From assembly GCF_008728635.1 (NCBI RefSeq), contig NZ_CP044285.1, positions 1,674,001 through 1,738,000 on the forward strand: 64,000 nt of DNA, written 5' to 3'. Made by a program: the position numbers and the translations under genes. The notes below the pieces were generated by a model. That model searched no databases. It was not told the origin of the DNA and saw nothing but the letters and a program-made list of their open reading frames with translations. Numbering within the stretch: position 1 is the first letter of the stretch; each line of letters begins with the position of its first letter. Origin of the DNA: Hymenobacter baengnokdamensis (lineage in GTDB: Bacteria > Bacteroidota > Bacteroidia > Cytophagales > Hymenobacteraceae). Below, in pieces: positions 36,264 to 44,146 of this stretch.

Positions 36264-37188
36264 GAGTCTATCCGGAAAATAAGAGGGAGTGTCGCCAGAT
36301 GGTGTTGGCGCAGGCCAGGTGCAGGAAAGCTTCGTAGTGGGCGACTTTCTTTTCCCAGCGGATGAGCAGGCGGCGGAATCGGTGGAACCAGGCGTGGGTG
36401 CGCTCGACGACCCAGCGGCGGGCGCGGTAGCCGGGGGTGCGGCCCTTATCAGCCTCCTGGCCCCGGCCCAGGATGTGCACCCGGTAGCCCCACTGCGCCA
36501 GCAGCCGGCGAATAGCCTCGGCATCGTAGCCTTTGTCGGCGCAGAAGCCCGGCGCAAAGTCACCTTCGGCGGGCGGGGGCAGCACGGGCATGGAGTCGAG
36601 CACGGTCTGTACTTGCGTGGCTTCATGCACGTTGGCTCCGGTGACGGCCACGCCAATGGGCAGGCCTTGCGCCTCGGTCAGCATGTGGCGCTTGACGCCG
36701 CCCTTGCCCCGGTCGGTCGGATTAGGGCCAACGGCCTCGCCGCCGAGCGAGGCTTTGGTCTGGCAGGCATCGAGGCATTGCCAGTCCCAATCCAGGCGGC
36801 CCTCGGCCTGCAACTGGACCAAGCCGCTGGTCCAGAGCTGCTTAAACACCCCGGCACGGGCCCATTCCTGGAATCGCTCGTGCCCCGTGGAGGCAGCCCC
36901 CAAACACCGCGGCAGCGCCTTCCATTGCATTCCAGTGACCAAAATATAGTACATGGCATAAAACATCTGGCGGTTGCAACCCCGAGGACGGCCGCGCTTG
37001 CCCGTACCACTGAGCGCCTCGGGGAGCAACGGTTCAGCCGCCGCCCAAAGCAGGGGAGAGGGCAAGAAATCAGCGTGAATCGTAGCTTCGTACTCTGTTG
37101 TAGTCGGGCGCAAGGAGAAACTTGTCAGGTGTGGTAACCCCAAATTTCTCGCGCCTGGCTACAACTTCTTTATTTTCCGGATAGGCTC
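36264..37188 (-). mobile_element. Complete IS5-family insertion sequence (IS1031-like)
   Basis: The element is 925 bp with 19-bp terminal inverted repeats, GAGTCTATCCGGAAAATAA on the left and GAGCCTATCCGGAAAATAA inverted on the right (one mismatch). It is flanked by a 3-bp direct repeat TTA (36261-36263 and 37189-37191), fitting the TNA duplication of the IS1031 subgroup. One intact transposase gene fills it. Intact ends and frame suggest recent arrival. Confidence 0.93.
36268..37143 (-). CDS. IS5-family (IS1031-like) DDE transposase
   Basis: The 291-residue protein has an N-terminal DUF4096-like DNA-binding part with PEALSGTGKRGRPRGCNRQ and the 'LVTGMQWKALP' helix. The RNase-H-fold catalytic domain has Asp in LDACQTKAS (about 127), Asp in CADKGYD (about 203) and Glu in VVERTHAWFHRFRRL (about 245), which together make the DDE triad. 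Its stop codon lies inside the left terminal repeat. It cuts and rejoins the element's own ends. The frame is intact, so the element could be active. Confidence 0.94.
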   Translation of the reverse strand: MGLPHLTSFSLRPTTTEYEATIHADFLPSPLLWAAAEPLLPEALSGTGKRGRPRGCNRQMFYAMYYILVTGMQWKALPRCLGAASTGHERFQEWARAGVFKQLWTSGLVQLQAEGRLDWDWQCLDACQTKASLGGEAVGPNPTDRGKGGVKRHMLTEAQGLPIGVAVTGANVHEATQVQTVLDSMPVLPPPAEGDFAPGFCADKGYDAEAIRRLLAQWGYRVHILGRGQEADKGRTPGYRARRWVVERTHAWFHRFRRLLIRWEKKVAHYEAFLHLACANTIWRHSLLFSG

Positions 37189-37191
37189 TTA

Positions 37192-37740
37192 GTCGTTATC
37201 GTTTTGTCGGCTGGCAGCGTGCCAATTACCATGTGCGGCACATCTGGTAGGGGGGTGGTATATAGAAAGAATATATATATATTATTTCTATAATGAGCTA
37301 CGAATAGTAAGAGCTCACGTAGGAAGTGGTGCTAAACCAAACACTGCCGACCTGTAATGACTACTACTGTTAGGGTATTTCTTCGTGCAGCAGAACTAGC
37401 CAGGGCGCTGCAAGCACCAGCTCCTCATTTTGCACATCACTGAGGCAGGGCGGAATAATTGCTGGACTCTAAATTGCGCTGCTACCGCATTCCCAACTCG
37501 GATTTCAGCTGCACTGGCAGACTTGCGAAGACAAGTTTTAACGGCAGCGCTCCGGTATTAAATTCCTATGGAGCAGCTACATATCAAACGCCGAAAAAGA
37601 ACTAACCCTGGCGGGCTCCTATAGTTCTTTTTCGGCGTTTTTAGCACATTGAGAATGTATTCTAGTACCCAGAGCCGGGGTCCCAACCTGTATTGGAAAT
37701 GAGGCTCTTAACTCCCTTTTGGTCAGTAAATGGTCAGTAG
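37192..37740. other. Non-coding stretch between the IS element and the prophage left arm
   Basis: About 550 bases without a convincing gene. It holds an A/T palindrome at 37261-37292 (TATAGAAA ... TTTCTATA around alternating AT), a strong terminator at 37586-37640, and the short tandem GGTCAGTA at about 37720-37737. The host-prophage junction probably lies here, but no tRNA or attachment core can be recognised. Confidence 0.5.
37586..37640. terminator. Strong terminator at the prophage left boundary
   Basis: AAACGCCGAAAAAGAACTA (37586-37604) and TAGTTCTTTTTCGGCGTTT (37622-37640) form a perfect 19-base stem. On the plus strand TT and T-rich sequence follow; on the minus strand it would end the left-arm transcript. 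Confidence 0.8.
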
Positions 37741-38271
37741 CTAAAGGTCACTGCCCGCTTTTTTAGCTGAGGCTTCTTTATCCTTTGCTTTTTGCGCCGT
37801 TATAGCTTCGGATGACATGGTTACTTTAGCTGAACCATCAAGACTATTTTCGCTATAGCTCATAGTCATTACTTTACCTAGCCAGAAGTACTCTTCAATG
37901 TATTGGTTCGACCGATAACCGCGACCATACTGGGCCTCCAATGCAGCTTTCAGCGCTCGACTATTACTTAAGCTTTCTGTTTTTATGATAATAAAGTATA
38001 GCTTGTCTTTGTAAAAGCCATAATTAATGCTCTTTAAATCAGCCTCACCAATTTTTAGATTCTCGTCTGTGCGTTCATAGTATTTGCTATCACCCCTTGC
38101 TTCAACTAGCTTGGCAGTAGGCATTTGGGAAATATCATCGCCAAAGTGAAGGGTTCGAAATCCGTTTTTTTCATCTAGGACCTTTATCGACGGTTTCGAG
38201 GTATTGCCTTGGGCATGAGCAGCTGATGTAGCGCTGAGTAGCATGAGGGCGAGAAGTAAGGGCTTGTACAT
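37741..38271 (-). CDS. Exported hypothetical protein in the prophage left arm
   Basis: The 176-residue protein has a clear signal peptide (residues 1-20, ATSAAHAQG) and a mature alpha/beta domain (FRTLHFGDDISQMP, LKSINYGFYKDKLYFIIIKTES, ALKAALEAQYGRGYRSNQYIEEYFWLGKVMTMSY). It has a Lys/Ala-rich tail. The layout resembles small periplasmic proteins that Bacteroidota encode in many copies; the function is unknown. It lies downstream of the repressor and so may be expressed in the lysogen, as lysogenic-conversion ('moron') genes are (inference). Confidence 0.7.
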   Translation of the reverse strand: MYKPLLLALMLLSATSAAHAQGNTSKPSIKVLDEKNGFRTLHFGDDISQMPTAKLVEARGDSKYYERTDENLKIGEADLKSINYGFYKDKLYFIIIKTESLSNSRALKAALEAQYGRGYRSNQYIEEYFWLGKVMTMSYSENSLDGSAKVTMSSEAITAQKAKDKEASAKKAGSDL

Positions 38272-38311
38272 AGGCGTTGATGTGAGGTGGTGGTTGATGA
38301 GAAGAAGTTAT

Positions 38312-38650
38312 TCAGTGGCACTCTTTGCACAGTTGCATTTTGCTTTTAGCCTCCCCCAGGGGCATGGATTTTATTGTAGCGCCACAGCGCTTTAGCTCGA
38401 AGCAGGCAGCATTGGTGTGGTACTTCACGGCGTGGTGGCTAGCGCAGTAGTAGACCGGGCGGGCGTTGAGCTGCGTGGTAACCAGGGTGCCACCGAGGCC
38501 CAGCACAGCGGCCGCACCGGCTAACCAGCCCCACCGACCTAGGCGAAATGGCTGACGGGGTGGGGTAGCCCCCGCTTCGTAGTAGTTGTAGGTGGCGTTG
38601 CCTTTCACCCGCTTGATACGTGGGCTCTGTTGGAATTCGTCGTTTGGCAT
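38312..38650 (-). CDS. Small membrane protein with extracytoplasmic Cys/His-rich domain
   Basis: The 112-residue protein has a cytosolic basic N-terminus, one membrane helix at about 43-62 (WGWLAGAAAVLGLGGTLVTTQ), and a C-terminal domain with YYCASHHAVKYHTNAACFEL, KRCG and LCKECH. The spacing (YHxxxxC...C...CxxC) resembles the Ada-like/zinc-ribbon motif seen in other small phage and bacterial proteins. Metal binding is therefore likely but not proven. It lies between the repressor and the exported protein on the same strand and is probably co-transcribed. A role in superinfection exclusion at the envelope is only a guess. Confidence 0.6.
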   Translation of the reverse strand: MPNDEFQQSPRIKRVKGNATYNYYEAGATPPRQPFRLGRWGWLAGAAAVLGLGGTLVTTQLNARPVYYCASHHAVKYHTNAACFELKRCGATIKSMPLGEAKSKMQLCKECH

Positions 38651-38679
38651 AGCTGGGTGGGTAGAATAATGCAGATGGG

Positions 38680-39132
38680 CTATTTACCCTGTTGATTCAA
38701 TAGGGCTTGAATGAATCGCTCTTTCTCAGCAACTATTCGCTCCTTCTCGGCAATAAGCCGCTCCTTATCATCCAACTGCGCACGCAGTTGCTCAATAAGG
38801 GCTTCACTTCCCTGGTTCTGGGTAGCGTCACCGCCGACATGACCCACTACCATACTCTTGGAAATTTTTTTCTGAGTTTGGTAGATAGCTCCTAATTCTG
38901 GCGATTCTTCTATGAAAGCCGGGCCAATACCCGTGAGCAGCCACCATGGATTGATGCTTTGGAAGTGAAGCACTACTCGCTCTAGGTAGTCCGCTTTAGG
39001 CAAGGCCGCTTTAGGGCCTAAGTAGTTCTGGGTATTGTTGTCAGGTACTCCAATGGCTCGGCTGAAAGACCTAGCACTCATGTTGAAGTGTTCAAGCAAA
39101 AATTTTATTCGCTGACTGATAGCGGTTTGCAC
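38680..39132 (-). CDS. Prophage repressor (HTH, CI-like) with C-terminal coiled coil
   Basis: An N-terminal helix-turn-helix of XRE/phage-CI type (SQRIKFLLEHFNMSARSFSRAIGVPDNNTQNYL) is followed by a short linker and a coiled coil at about 105-150 built of EKER repeats (DDKERLIAEKERIVAEKERF) that would drive oligomerisation. There is no S24 autoprotease domain, so induction is unlikely to occur by RecA-stimulated self-cleavage. I chose GTG 39132 (150 residues): the -7 box TAGCTTTG (39139-39146 on the minus strand) overlaps the alternative TTG at 39141, which could not be within the transcript. The GTG would sit at or next to the transcription start, giving a leaderless message. It faces the rightward arm across the operator region. 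Confidence 0.8.
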   Translation of the reverse strand: MQTAISQRIKFLLEHFNMSARSFSRAIGVPDNNTQNYLGPKAALPKADYLERVVLHFQSINPWWLLTGIGPAFIEESPELGAIYQTQKKISKSMVVGHVGGDATQNQGSEALIEQLRAQLDDKERLIAEKERIVAEKERFIQALLNQQGK

Positions 39133-39204
39133 TATTTCCAAAGCTATTTCATCGGTTATGCTTTAGAAATATGGTCTATTTCCAAAGCTAGTACGTTATG
39201 TTTG
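39132..39204. promoter_or_regulatory. Prophage switch region: two divergent promoters and three operator-like sites
   Basis: CTATTTCCAAAG occurs at 39132-39143 and 39176-39187, and an inverted near-copy CTTTAGAAATAT at 39161-39172. Leftward promoter (minus strand): TTTC-N19-TAGCTTTG, with the -7 box inside the first site. Rightward promoter: -7 box TATGTTTG at 39197-39204, with the third site covering its -33 region. A repressor bound to these sites would block or tune both promoters. Confidence 0.7.
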
Positions 39205-39255
39205 TACCATCTTCACAGCAAGTAAAGCACCCGGCTGTGAAATCGTCCAAACACG

Positions 39256-39495
39256 ATGACCGAGCGAGAGAAATATTTCAGTCTACAAGCCCTCGTCTGC
39301 GAGAAGCTCCCCTACTACGCGGCCCAGCTGGCCGCTAAAGCTGAGGCCGGCACGCTGACCCGGATGCAGAATGTGAAGGCCGGCAAAGTCATCAGCCTGG
39401 CCGACCTCGTGGCCCTGGTGCGCCACGCCCTCCCCGATTTCGAAATACCCGCCCACCTGCTACCCGAAGTGGCTGAGCGGGAAGCTATTGCCTAG
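39256..39495 (+). CDS. First rightward early protein, small, possibly DNA-binding
   Basis: The 79-residue protein contains LTRMQNVKAGKVISLADLVALVRHALPDF, which reads like a compact helix-turn-helix ('R.QNV..GK....L..LV..I...LPD'). It starts at ATG 39256, about 45 bases after the rightward promoter. The position just across from the repressor is that of a Cro- or CII-like protein. The similarity is weak and the assignment is inferred. Confidence 0.6.
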   Translation: MTEREKYFSLQALVCEKLPYYAAQLAAKAEAGTLTRMQNVKAGKVISLADLVALVRHALPDFEIPAHLLPEVAEREAIA

Positions 39496-39532
39496 TATTT
39501 CCCTTTCCCCTTTTACTTTTTTTCATCACCCC

Positions 39533-39895
39533 ATGAAAATCACGCATCGGCGGCCGGTGTCGCTTACCAGCCCGACCGCTACCCGCCGCACCCGTCTGCT
39601 AGGCCTTGTGCCTGGCACCACGCTCATTCCGCTAGGGGCCCCGCTCGACGTAGCGGGCTACTGGCACCAGGGCGACAAGCTCACGGCCTATGTGGCCGGC
39701 ACCATGCCGCCACATCTGCGCACGGCCTGCGAAGAAGGCTGCACCCACGAGGAAGAATGGTTTGGGCCGCTACCGGCCGGCATCCGGGAAATCGACCTGA
39801 GCGAGTGCCGCTACGAGTATCTGGTGCAGCAGCCGGCCTACCCGCTGCCGCTCTTTCCGGGCACTGATGCTAGCCACATCGGTCAGGCCGCCTAA
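39533..39895 (+). CDS. Hypothetical early phage protein
   Basis: The protein has 120 residues from ATG 39533, preferred over an in-frame ATG 45 bases upstream that overlaps the previous gene in a T-rich stretch. It is soluble, with a C..GC.H.EE.W segment (CEEGCTHEEEWFGPLP) in the middle and a Pro-rich end. The family is not recognised. It lies in the early operon. Confidence 0.6.
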   Translation: MKITHRRPVSLTSPTATRRTRLLGLVPGTTLIPLGAPLDVAGYWHQGDKLTAYVAGTMPPHLRTACEEGCTHEEEWFGPLPAGIREIDLSECRYEYLVQQPAYPLPLFPGTDASHIGQAA

Positions 39896-39970
39896 TGGAT
39901 GCCCATTACCGGGCTACGCAGCAAAAAATCAAGGCTCTTCAATCCCAGCAACCTACTCTTTTTTAAGCTC

Positions 39971-40207
39971 ATGGCTACGCTGCTTTCCCCGCCCCAACTG
40001 ATTGAAGCCCTGTTGCGCGACTGCCCTGCGCACAGCCGGCGCGCCACGCTGGAAATGGCCCAGGAGGCCAATCAGCGCATCCTAAAGCAACTCGACGAGC
40101 AGCGCTTGCCCGCCATCGAGCAGGGCTGGGATGACAACTGGCACGAGCGCCACACCCGCACCACCGAAACCCTGGCCCACATCGAGCAGGCCCTGGCCAC
40201 CTGCTAG
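39971..40207 (+). CDS. Hypothetical small early phage protein
   Basis: The 78-residue, mostly helical, charged protein (MATLLSPPQLIEALLRDCPAHS...LAHIEQALATC) starts at ATG 39971. An in-frame start at 39899 would add 24 residues unlike a protein N-terminus. The family is not recognised. Confidence 0.55.
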   Translation: MATLLSPPQLIEALLRDCPAHSRRATLEMAQEANQRILKQLDEQRLPAIEQGWDDNWHERHTRTTETLAHIEQALATC

Positions 40208-40235
40208 TACCTCACTCTTTCTTTCTTATCTCATC

Positions 40236-40304
40236 ATGCTGTATATCAATATCACGCGCTCCGTTCAAGGGCGTGTGTTGGAAAGGGGCCAGCGCAATGG
40301 CTAG
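40236..40304 (+). CDS. Possible 22-codon leader peptide
   Basis: ATG 40236 opens MLYINITRSVQGRVLERGQR plus two residues. Its stop TAG lies six bases inside the start of the following gene, the arrangement of a translationally coupled leader. Too short to be sure. Confidence 0.25.
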   Translation: MLYINITRSVQGRVLERGQRNG

Positions 40305-40551
40305 CCAACTCACCCCCCTGGCTGATGTGTCACGCCAGCCCCTACAGGTGGGCACGCCACCCATCTATATTTTCGACAAAGACGGGGCCCGCTATGACCG
40401 CGACATAGTAGCTCTCAGCGTGCAGCTGCGCATCGCTGAGGCGCTGGAGCGCATCGCTAACGCACTGAACCCAACTTATGTCAAGCTATCAACCCTGGAG
40501 CCTTCTCCAGAAGATTTGCTGGACATGGAGAAAGGAGGGCAACAATCATGA
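40297..40551 (+). CDS. Hypothetical early phage protein
   Basis: The 84-residue protein starts at ATG 40297 (MASQLTPLADVSRQPLQ). The middle part RDIVALSVQLRIAEALERIANAL is an amphipathic helix, followed by an acidic tail. It overlaps the next gene by ATGA and is part of the tightly packed early operon. The family is not recognised. Confidence 0.6.
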   Translation: MASQLTPLADVSRQPLQVGTPPIYIFDKDGARYDRDIVALSVQLRIAEALERIANALNPTYVKLSTLEPSPEDLLDMEKGGQQS

Positions 40552-41276
40552 CCTTTCTGCTCAACAAAGAGGTGCAGCTGCGCGACTTGCGGCACCTGGC
40601 CAGCGAAATCTTCGAACTGGTAAAAACCACTGAGTCGGCTCAAGCCCAGCGCCAGCAGGTAGCTGAGCTAGCCCAAACGGCGTGGCACAAGCTGCACGAT
40701 ATCGGGCCCCTGATGGACAGCACCGGGGCTTTCTTCAAGGCGCTAAATAGCGGCCAGATAGAGTATCTGCACTGGGATGAGGTAGACGGCGCTAGCCCTG
40801 CACGTTCCTTCAACATGCTAGATGCCACGCACCAGCTGGCCTATAGCTTGTGGATGCGCTTGGAGGAGGCTGAATTCTGCTCGGAGGCGCTCTACGCCGA
40901 TGTGCGCCACTTCGCGGTAAAAGCGGCCAATGCGCCCCACGAAGCAGCCGCGCGCTGGGATAAGGCCGAGCAGGAGCTGCTGGCCGAGGGCGTGCTGCCG
41001 GTGCAGCTGCTAGCCCCTTCGGCCGTGGGCGGGGCGCGCTACGTGCGCCAGGTGTACGTGCCCGACTACATGGCCAGCGCCTTCCGCGAAACGCTGGCTG
41101 GGTGGGGCGCTTTCATTATCCGGAAGTGGGCGTCGCGGGGCTGCATGGGCCAGGTATTCGCGGCCCACTACTATGAGATTTCGCTGGAAGAGGTGGACGA
41201 CCAGTTTGAAATCGGCAAGTTCACGGTGATGCAGTACTATACCGACCTGGCAGGGGAGGAGCTGACCTCATGCTAG
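40548..41276 (+). CDS. Hypothetical phage protein, 242 residues
   Basis: The N-terminal 90 residues are helical (LRDLRHLASEIFELVKTTESAQAQRQQVAELAQTAWHKL). The C-terminal half has a mixed alpha/beta pattern with VRQVYVPDYMASAFRETLAGWGAFIIRKW. There is no signal peptide, membrane helix or known motif. It starts in an ATGA overlap with the gene before it and ends overlapping the next possible start, so translational coupling is likely. Confidence 0.65.
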   Translation: MTFLLNKEVQLRDLRHLASEIFELVKTTESAQAQRQQVAELAQTAWHKLHDIGPLMDSTGAFFKALNSGQIEYLHWDEVDGASPARSFNMLDATHQLAYSLWMRLEEAEFCSEALYADVRHFAVKAANAPHEAAARWDKAEQELLAEGVLPVQLLAPSAVGGARYVRQVYVPDYMASAFRETLAGWGAFIIRKWASRGCMGQVFAAHYYEISLEEVDDQFEIGKFTVMQYYTDLAGEELTSC

Positions 41277-41329
41277 CCAGCCTGCAATACGACCTCAATC
41301 AGCGGCAACCGCCTTTCACTGAGCCCCTC

Positions 41330-41764
41330 ATGAACCTGAAAAACTACACGTCGGTAGTGCCGGCGATGAATTCGGCGGCGGCCATTGAAGCGCTGCTCGT
41401 GGAGGCCGGCGCCACGTCGGTGTCGAAGTGGTACGTGGAGAAGCAGCTGGGCGGCTTCCTGTTTCAGATGCCTATCAATGGGCTACCGATGGTATTCCGG
41501 CTGCCGGCCAAAGTAGAACTGGTGTACCAGGCCATGCTCAAGCGCGCCCGCAAGCCCGATGCTGCGAAGCGTGCCAGCCTTCGCGCCCAGGCGCAGCGCA
41601 CGGCCTGGCGCACGTTGCACGAGTGGGTGCAGATTCAGGTGACCATGATTCTGCTCGAGCAGATTGACCCGCTCCAGGTCTTCCTCAGCTACCAGTATGA
41701 CGAGAACACCGGTGCCACTTTCTACGACCGCGTGAAAACTGGCACTGTGAAGCTGCTGGGCTGA
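41330..41764 (+). CDS. Conserved phage protein of unknown function
   Basis: The protein has 144 residues from ATG 41330; an in-frame ATG at 41270 would overlap the previous gene and add 20 residues of unlikely sequence. It has the pattern of a family recurring in phages of several phyla: VEAGATSVSKWY, GGFLFQMPINGLPMVFRLPAKVELVYQAM and AQRTAWRTLHEWVQIQVTMILLEQIDPLQVFL. The family looks like a small DNA-metabolism or recombination accessory, but no role is established that I can name. Confidence 0.65.
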   Translation: MNLKNYTSVVPAMNSAAAIEALLVEAGATSVSKWYVEKQLGGFLFQMPINGLPMVFRLPAKVELVYQAMLKRARKPDAAKRASLRAQAQRTAWRTLHEWVQIQVTMILLEQIDPLQVFLSYQYDENTGATFYDRVKTGTVKLLG

Positions 41765-41964
41765 TGGAAGCCTACTCGACCGAGATGCACGCGGCCGTGC
41801 TGCGCGAGGTGCGCCAGGCTAGCGTGCTGCGCTTGGTCGAGTTGGCTGCCTACTACCGGCGCCGGCAGGGGCCGGGCCTGGCGCTCGTCGCGGCTGAGTT
41901 GCGCGAGCGCCAGGCCCGCCGGCAAATCAATTATTCAACTTTTAAAGGTCAACCTAATGGGTAA
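41764..41964 (+). CDS. Small hypothetical phage protein
   Basis: The 66-residue basic, helical protein (AVLREVRQASVLRLVELAAYYRRRQ...RERQARRQ) starts one base into the stop of the previous gene (TGATGG). The basic helices suggest nucleic-acid binding, but this is not certain. Confidence 0.55.
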   Translation: MEAYSTEMHAAVLREVRQASVLRLVELAAYYRRRQGPGLALVAAELRERQARRQINYSTFKGQPNG

Positions 41965-42172
41965 CAAAATCAAGGTCAAAACGACAATCATCGGCACCCT
42001 CGAAATCGATGGGAAAGAAACCGATGTCAAAATCAGCCACACGTCGGTGGTGACGGATGGCGACTACATCGATGCTATCCGCAACGGTGTCATCAACAGC
42101 ATCAGCCGGGCCATCGTCACGGGCTTCGAGACGCTGAAAATGACGGCTCAGGAAGGAGGTGGGCAGAAATGA
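41957..42172 (+). CDS. Small hypothetical phage protein
   Basis: The 71-residue protein opens with a beta hairpin (KIKVKTTIIGTLEIDGKETDVKISHTSVV) followed by one helix (YIDAIRNGVINSISRAIVTGFETL). It overlaps its neighbours at both ends. Its A-rich start context suits Bacteroidota initiation. Family unknown. Confidence 0.55.
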   Translation: MGNKIKVKTTIIGTLEIDGKETDVKISHTSVVTDGDYIDAIRNGVINSISRAIVTGFETLKMTAQEGGGQK

Positions 42173-43143
42173 AAACGGAACAGGAAATCCGCAGCGCCTT
42201 ATCCATGCTGTACTCCCGGCGCGATGTGTATGCCGCCGAATCGGTACGGGGCGAACTGGCCGACCAGTCGCTGCTCGATGACATTTGGGGCAAGATTTAT
42301 GCGCTGCGCTGGGCGCTGGGCCAGAATATTCAGTGTGGCGTTGACTTCCAGCCGCAAGAAGAAGGGGAGGGCGCATTTAAGGACTATCCGCTGAGCAGCT
42401 ACTGCTACCCTGGCTGCCAGGTGCCCACTGAGCCGGTGGCGCTGCCGGTCGGCCAGGAGCACTATCCGCCGCTGGTTTCTACGCATAACGTGCAGGCAGC
42501 CCTCACGTTCTCGCTTGAAAAGGCCACGGCCTTTTCTGCTTATGCCCGACAGAAGTATGGCATCATGGTGCTGAGCGAGCGGGAAGACTGGGCCTTCGAC
42601 GACACCGAGCAAGACGGCCCGCCCATCGTGCGCTTCGTGGTGGCCGCCGATAGGGCCGACAGCCTGTTCTGGCTGGGCCTACACTTTGAGCGGGCACAAC
42701 TGATAGCTGGCTCGTTGACGGACGAGGAGCAGCAGGCCCTGCTGGCGGCTCGCATGAATCCCAACTCGCTGCAAGCCATCGCAGAATTGCGCAAGCTGGC
42801 TACGCCGGGATTTTGGGAACCAGGTGCCCAGGGCATCACGGCCTCCAGCACCTACCACGAAGACGGTGAGGATAAAGAGACGCCGGCGGTGCAGGTGCTG
42901 TTCACTCCCCAAAATCAGCATTACATCTGCCGGATGCATAATGTGCTCCCGCGACTGGAAGCCGGTCTAAAGAATTTGGCGACGCTCTCGGTGCGTGAGC
43001 AGCAAGCGGTCGACAATTTCAACGCAGCCCTCAGCGCTGAAGACGGTGGGCGCGCCTGGTCGGATTGTGGCGAAGTTGATGCGGAGGTGCTGCTGAGCCT
43101 CGTGGCGCGCTTGACTACGCCAAACGTGGAGGGTACAAAATGA
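42169..43143 (+). CDS. Hypothetical phage protein, 324 residues
   Basis: It starts by ATGA overlap and ends by ATGA overlap with its neighbours. The sequence is acidic and soluble, with an N-terminal helical part (MKTEQEIRSALSMLYSRRDVY) and no known motif. The middle contains IMVLSEREDWAFDDTEQDGPPIVRFVVAADRADSLFWLGLHF, a plausible alpha/beta core. I do not recognise the family. Its place among early genes suggests DNA metabolism or host takeover. Confidence 0.6.
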   Translation: MKTEQEIRSALSMLYSRRDVYAAESVRGELADQSLLDDIWGKIYALRWALGQNIQCGVDFQPQEEGEGAFKDYPLSSYCYPGCQVPTEPVALPVGQEHYPPLVSTHNVQAALTFSLEKATAFSAYARQKYGIMVLSEREDWAFDDTEQDGPPIVRFVVAADRADSLFWLGLHFERAQLIAGSLTDEEQQALLAARMNPNSLQAIAELRKLATPGFWEPGAQGITASSTYHEDGEDKETPAVQVLFTPQNQHYICRMHNVLPRLEAGLKNLATLSVREQQAVDNFNAALSAEDGGRAWSDCGEVDAEVLLSLVARLTTPNVEGTK

Positions 43144-43751
43144 ACCAGCAACTTCAATCTGACCCATTTCACGAGGCGATGTGGGCGCTCCTGCGCGAGC
43201 GCGACCAGGCTAATCTGCCCCGCTTTAGCGAGATTACCGACACCTTCTACTACGTCGTGCTGGAGGCGGCACCTCGTTCAGGCTATCAGCACCAGCAGCC
43301 GGTGGGTAATTTCCTGCACCAGCATGACGCGGAGCATTGGGCGCGCAAAGCCTTCGAAGTCGCCCGAGGGCTCACGCCACGCGACCGGGACCAAGATGGC
43401 CCAATTGAGGTCTGCAAAGTGCTGCGTATTGATGACGCGCCTCCTGGCAAACGCGCTGTTGTACTGCACCTGGGACCCAAGCTGTGCGCGGCGGCTGACC
43501 TAATATCTACGGAAATGACCGTGGCCTACGGCCCAAAAAAGAACCGTCGTACGGTTTCCGGCTGGGTGCAGGCCTGGCGCTACACCGGCGCCACCATCGA
43601 GAAGTTTGAGAAGCCGGCGGAGGGCGAGCCCCCTGCCCTTTGCTACCCCGAAGTGGAGCTAAAAATCAAGCCTCGTGACGGTAGCCGGGCCGTGTGGGTA
43701 CGTGGATTCAAAGACTCTAATAATCCACGCCCTAGCGAAATCTGGACATGA
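43140..43751 (+). CDS. Hypothetical phage protein, 203 residues
   Basis: A soluble alpha/beta protein with TFYYVVLEAAPRSGYQHQQPVGNFLHQHDAEHWARKAFEVARG near the start and a basic, strand-rich end (YPEVELKIKPRDGSRAVWVRGFKD). It overlaps the genes before and after by four bases each. No family recognised. Confidence 0.6.
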   Translation: MNQQLQSDPFHEAMWALLRERDQANLPRFSEITDTFYYVVLEAAPRSGYQHQQPVGNFLHQHDAEHWARKAFEVARGLTPRDRDQDGPIEVCKVLRIDDAPPGKRAVVLHLGPKLCAAADLISTEMTVAYGPKKNRRTVSGWVQAWRYTGATIEKFEKPAEGEPPALCYPEVELKIKPRDGSRAVWVRGFKDSNNPRPSEIWT

Positions 43752-44143
43752 TTCTTAGCTTCAAACAGGTGTTCGTGCCGGCCGTGGTGGCCGGCACGAA
43801 ACCGCACACCATCCGCGCCGGCCGCCGGTGGCGCGTGGGCATGAGCATCCAGTTCTACCAGGATTCCCGCCAGAAAACGATGGTCAAGTTTCGGCCCGAT
43901 GCGGTGGCCACTGTGGTGCAGGAAGTTGCCATCCAGCGCACCCGGCTCGCAAACGGCAAGTGGGCGCCTCGTGACGAGTTGGCGGTCTTCGTCGATAACC
44001 GGCAGCTGACTCCACTGGAGTGCCAAGAGCTGGCCCGCCGCGATGGCTTCGACGACTTCGCCCAGCTGCTCGAATTCTTCGCCAATTCCCACGGCTTCCC
44101 TTTCACTGGCCAGCTCATCGGCTGGACTGACTTACGCTACTAG
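43748..44143 (+). CDS. ASCH-domain (PUA-like) protein
   Basis: The 131-residue protein opens with ILSFKQVFVPAVVAGTKPHTIRAGRRWRVGMSIQFY, the recognised start of ASCH/PUA-like domains in phage proteins ('LSF...F...I..G.K..TIR......GD.i'). The last third is helical. ASCH domains bind RNA or modified nucleosides; YqfB, for example, is an amidohydrolase of N4-acetylcytidine. Here a role in RNA or nucleoside handling during infection is inferred. It starts in an ATGA overlap. Confidence 0.72.
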   Translation: MILSFKQVFVPAVVAGTKPHTIRAGRRWRVGMSIQFYQDSRQKTMVKFRPDAVATVVQEVAIQRTRLANGKWAPRDELAVFVDNRQLTPLECQELARRDGFDDFAQLLEFFANSHGFPFTGQLIGWTDLRY

Positions 44144-44146
44144 CTT

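Noticed and set aside
37660..37720. tRNA-like or attachment-core sequence beside the prophage
   Set aside because: AGAGCCGGGGTCCCAACC looked like a T-arm, but no cloverleaf or CCA end could be folded, and the right junction is not available for comparison.
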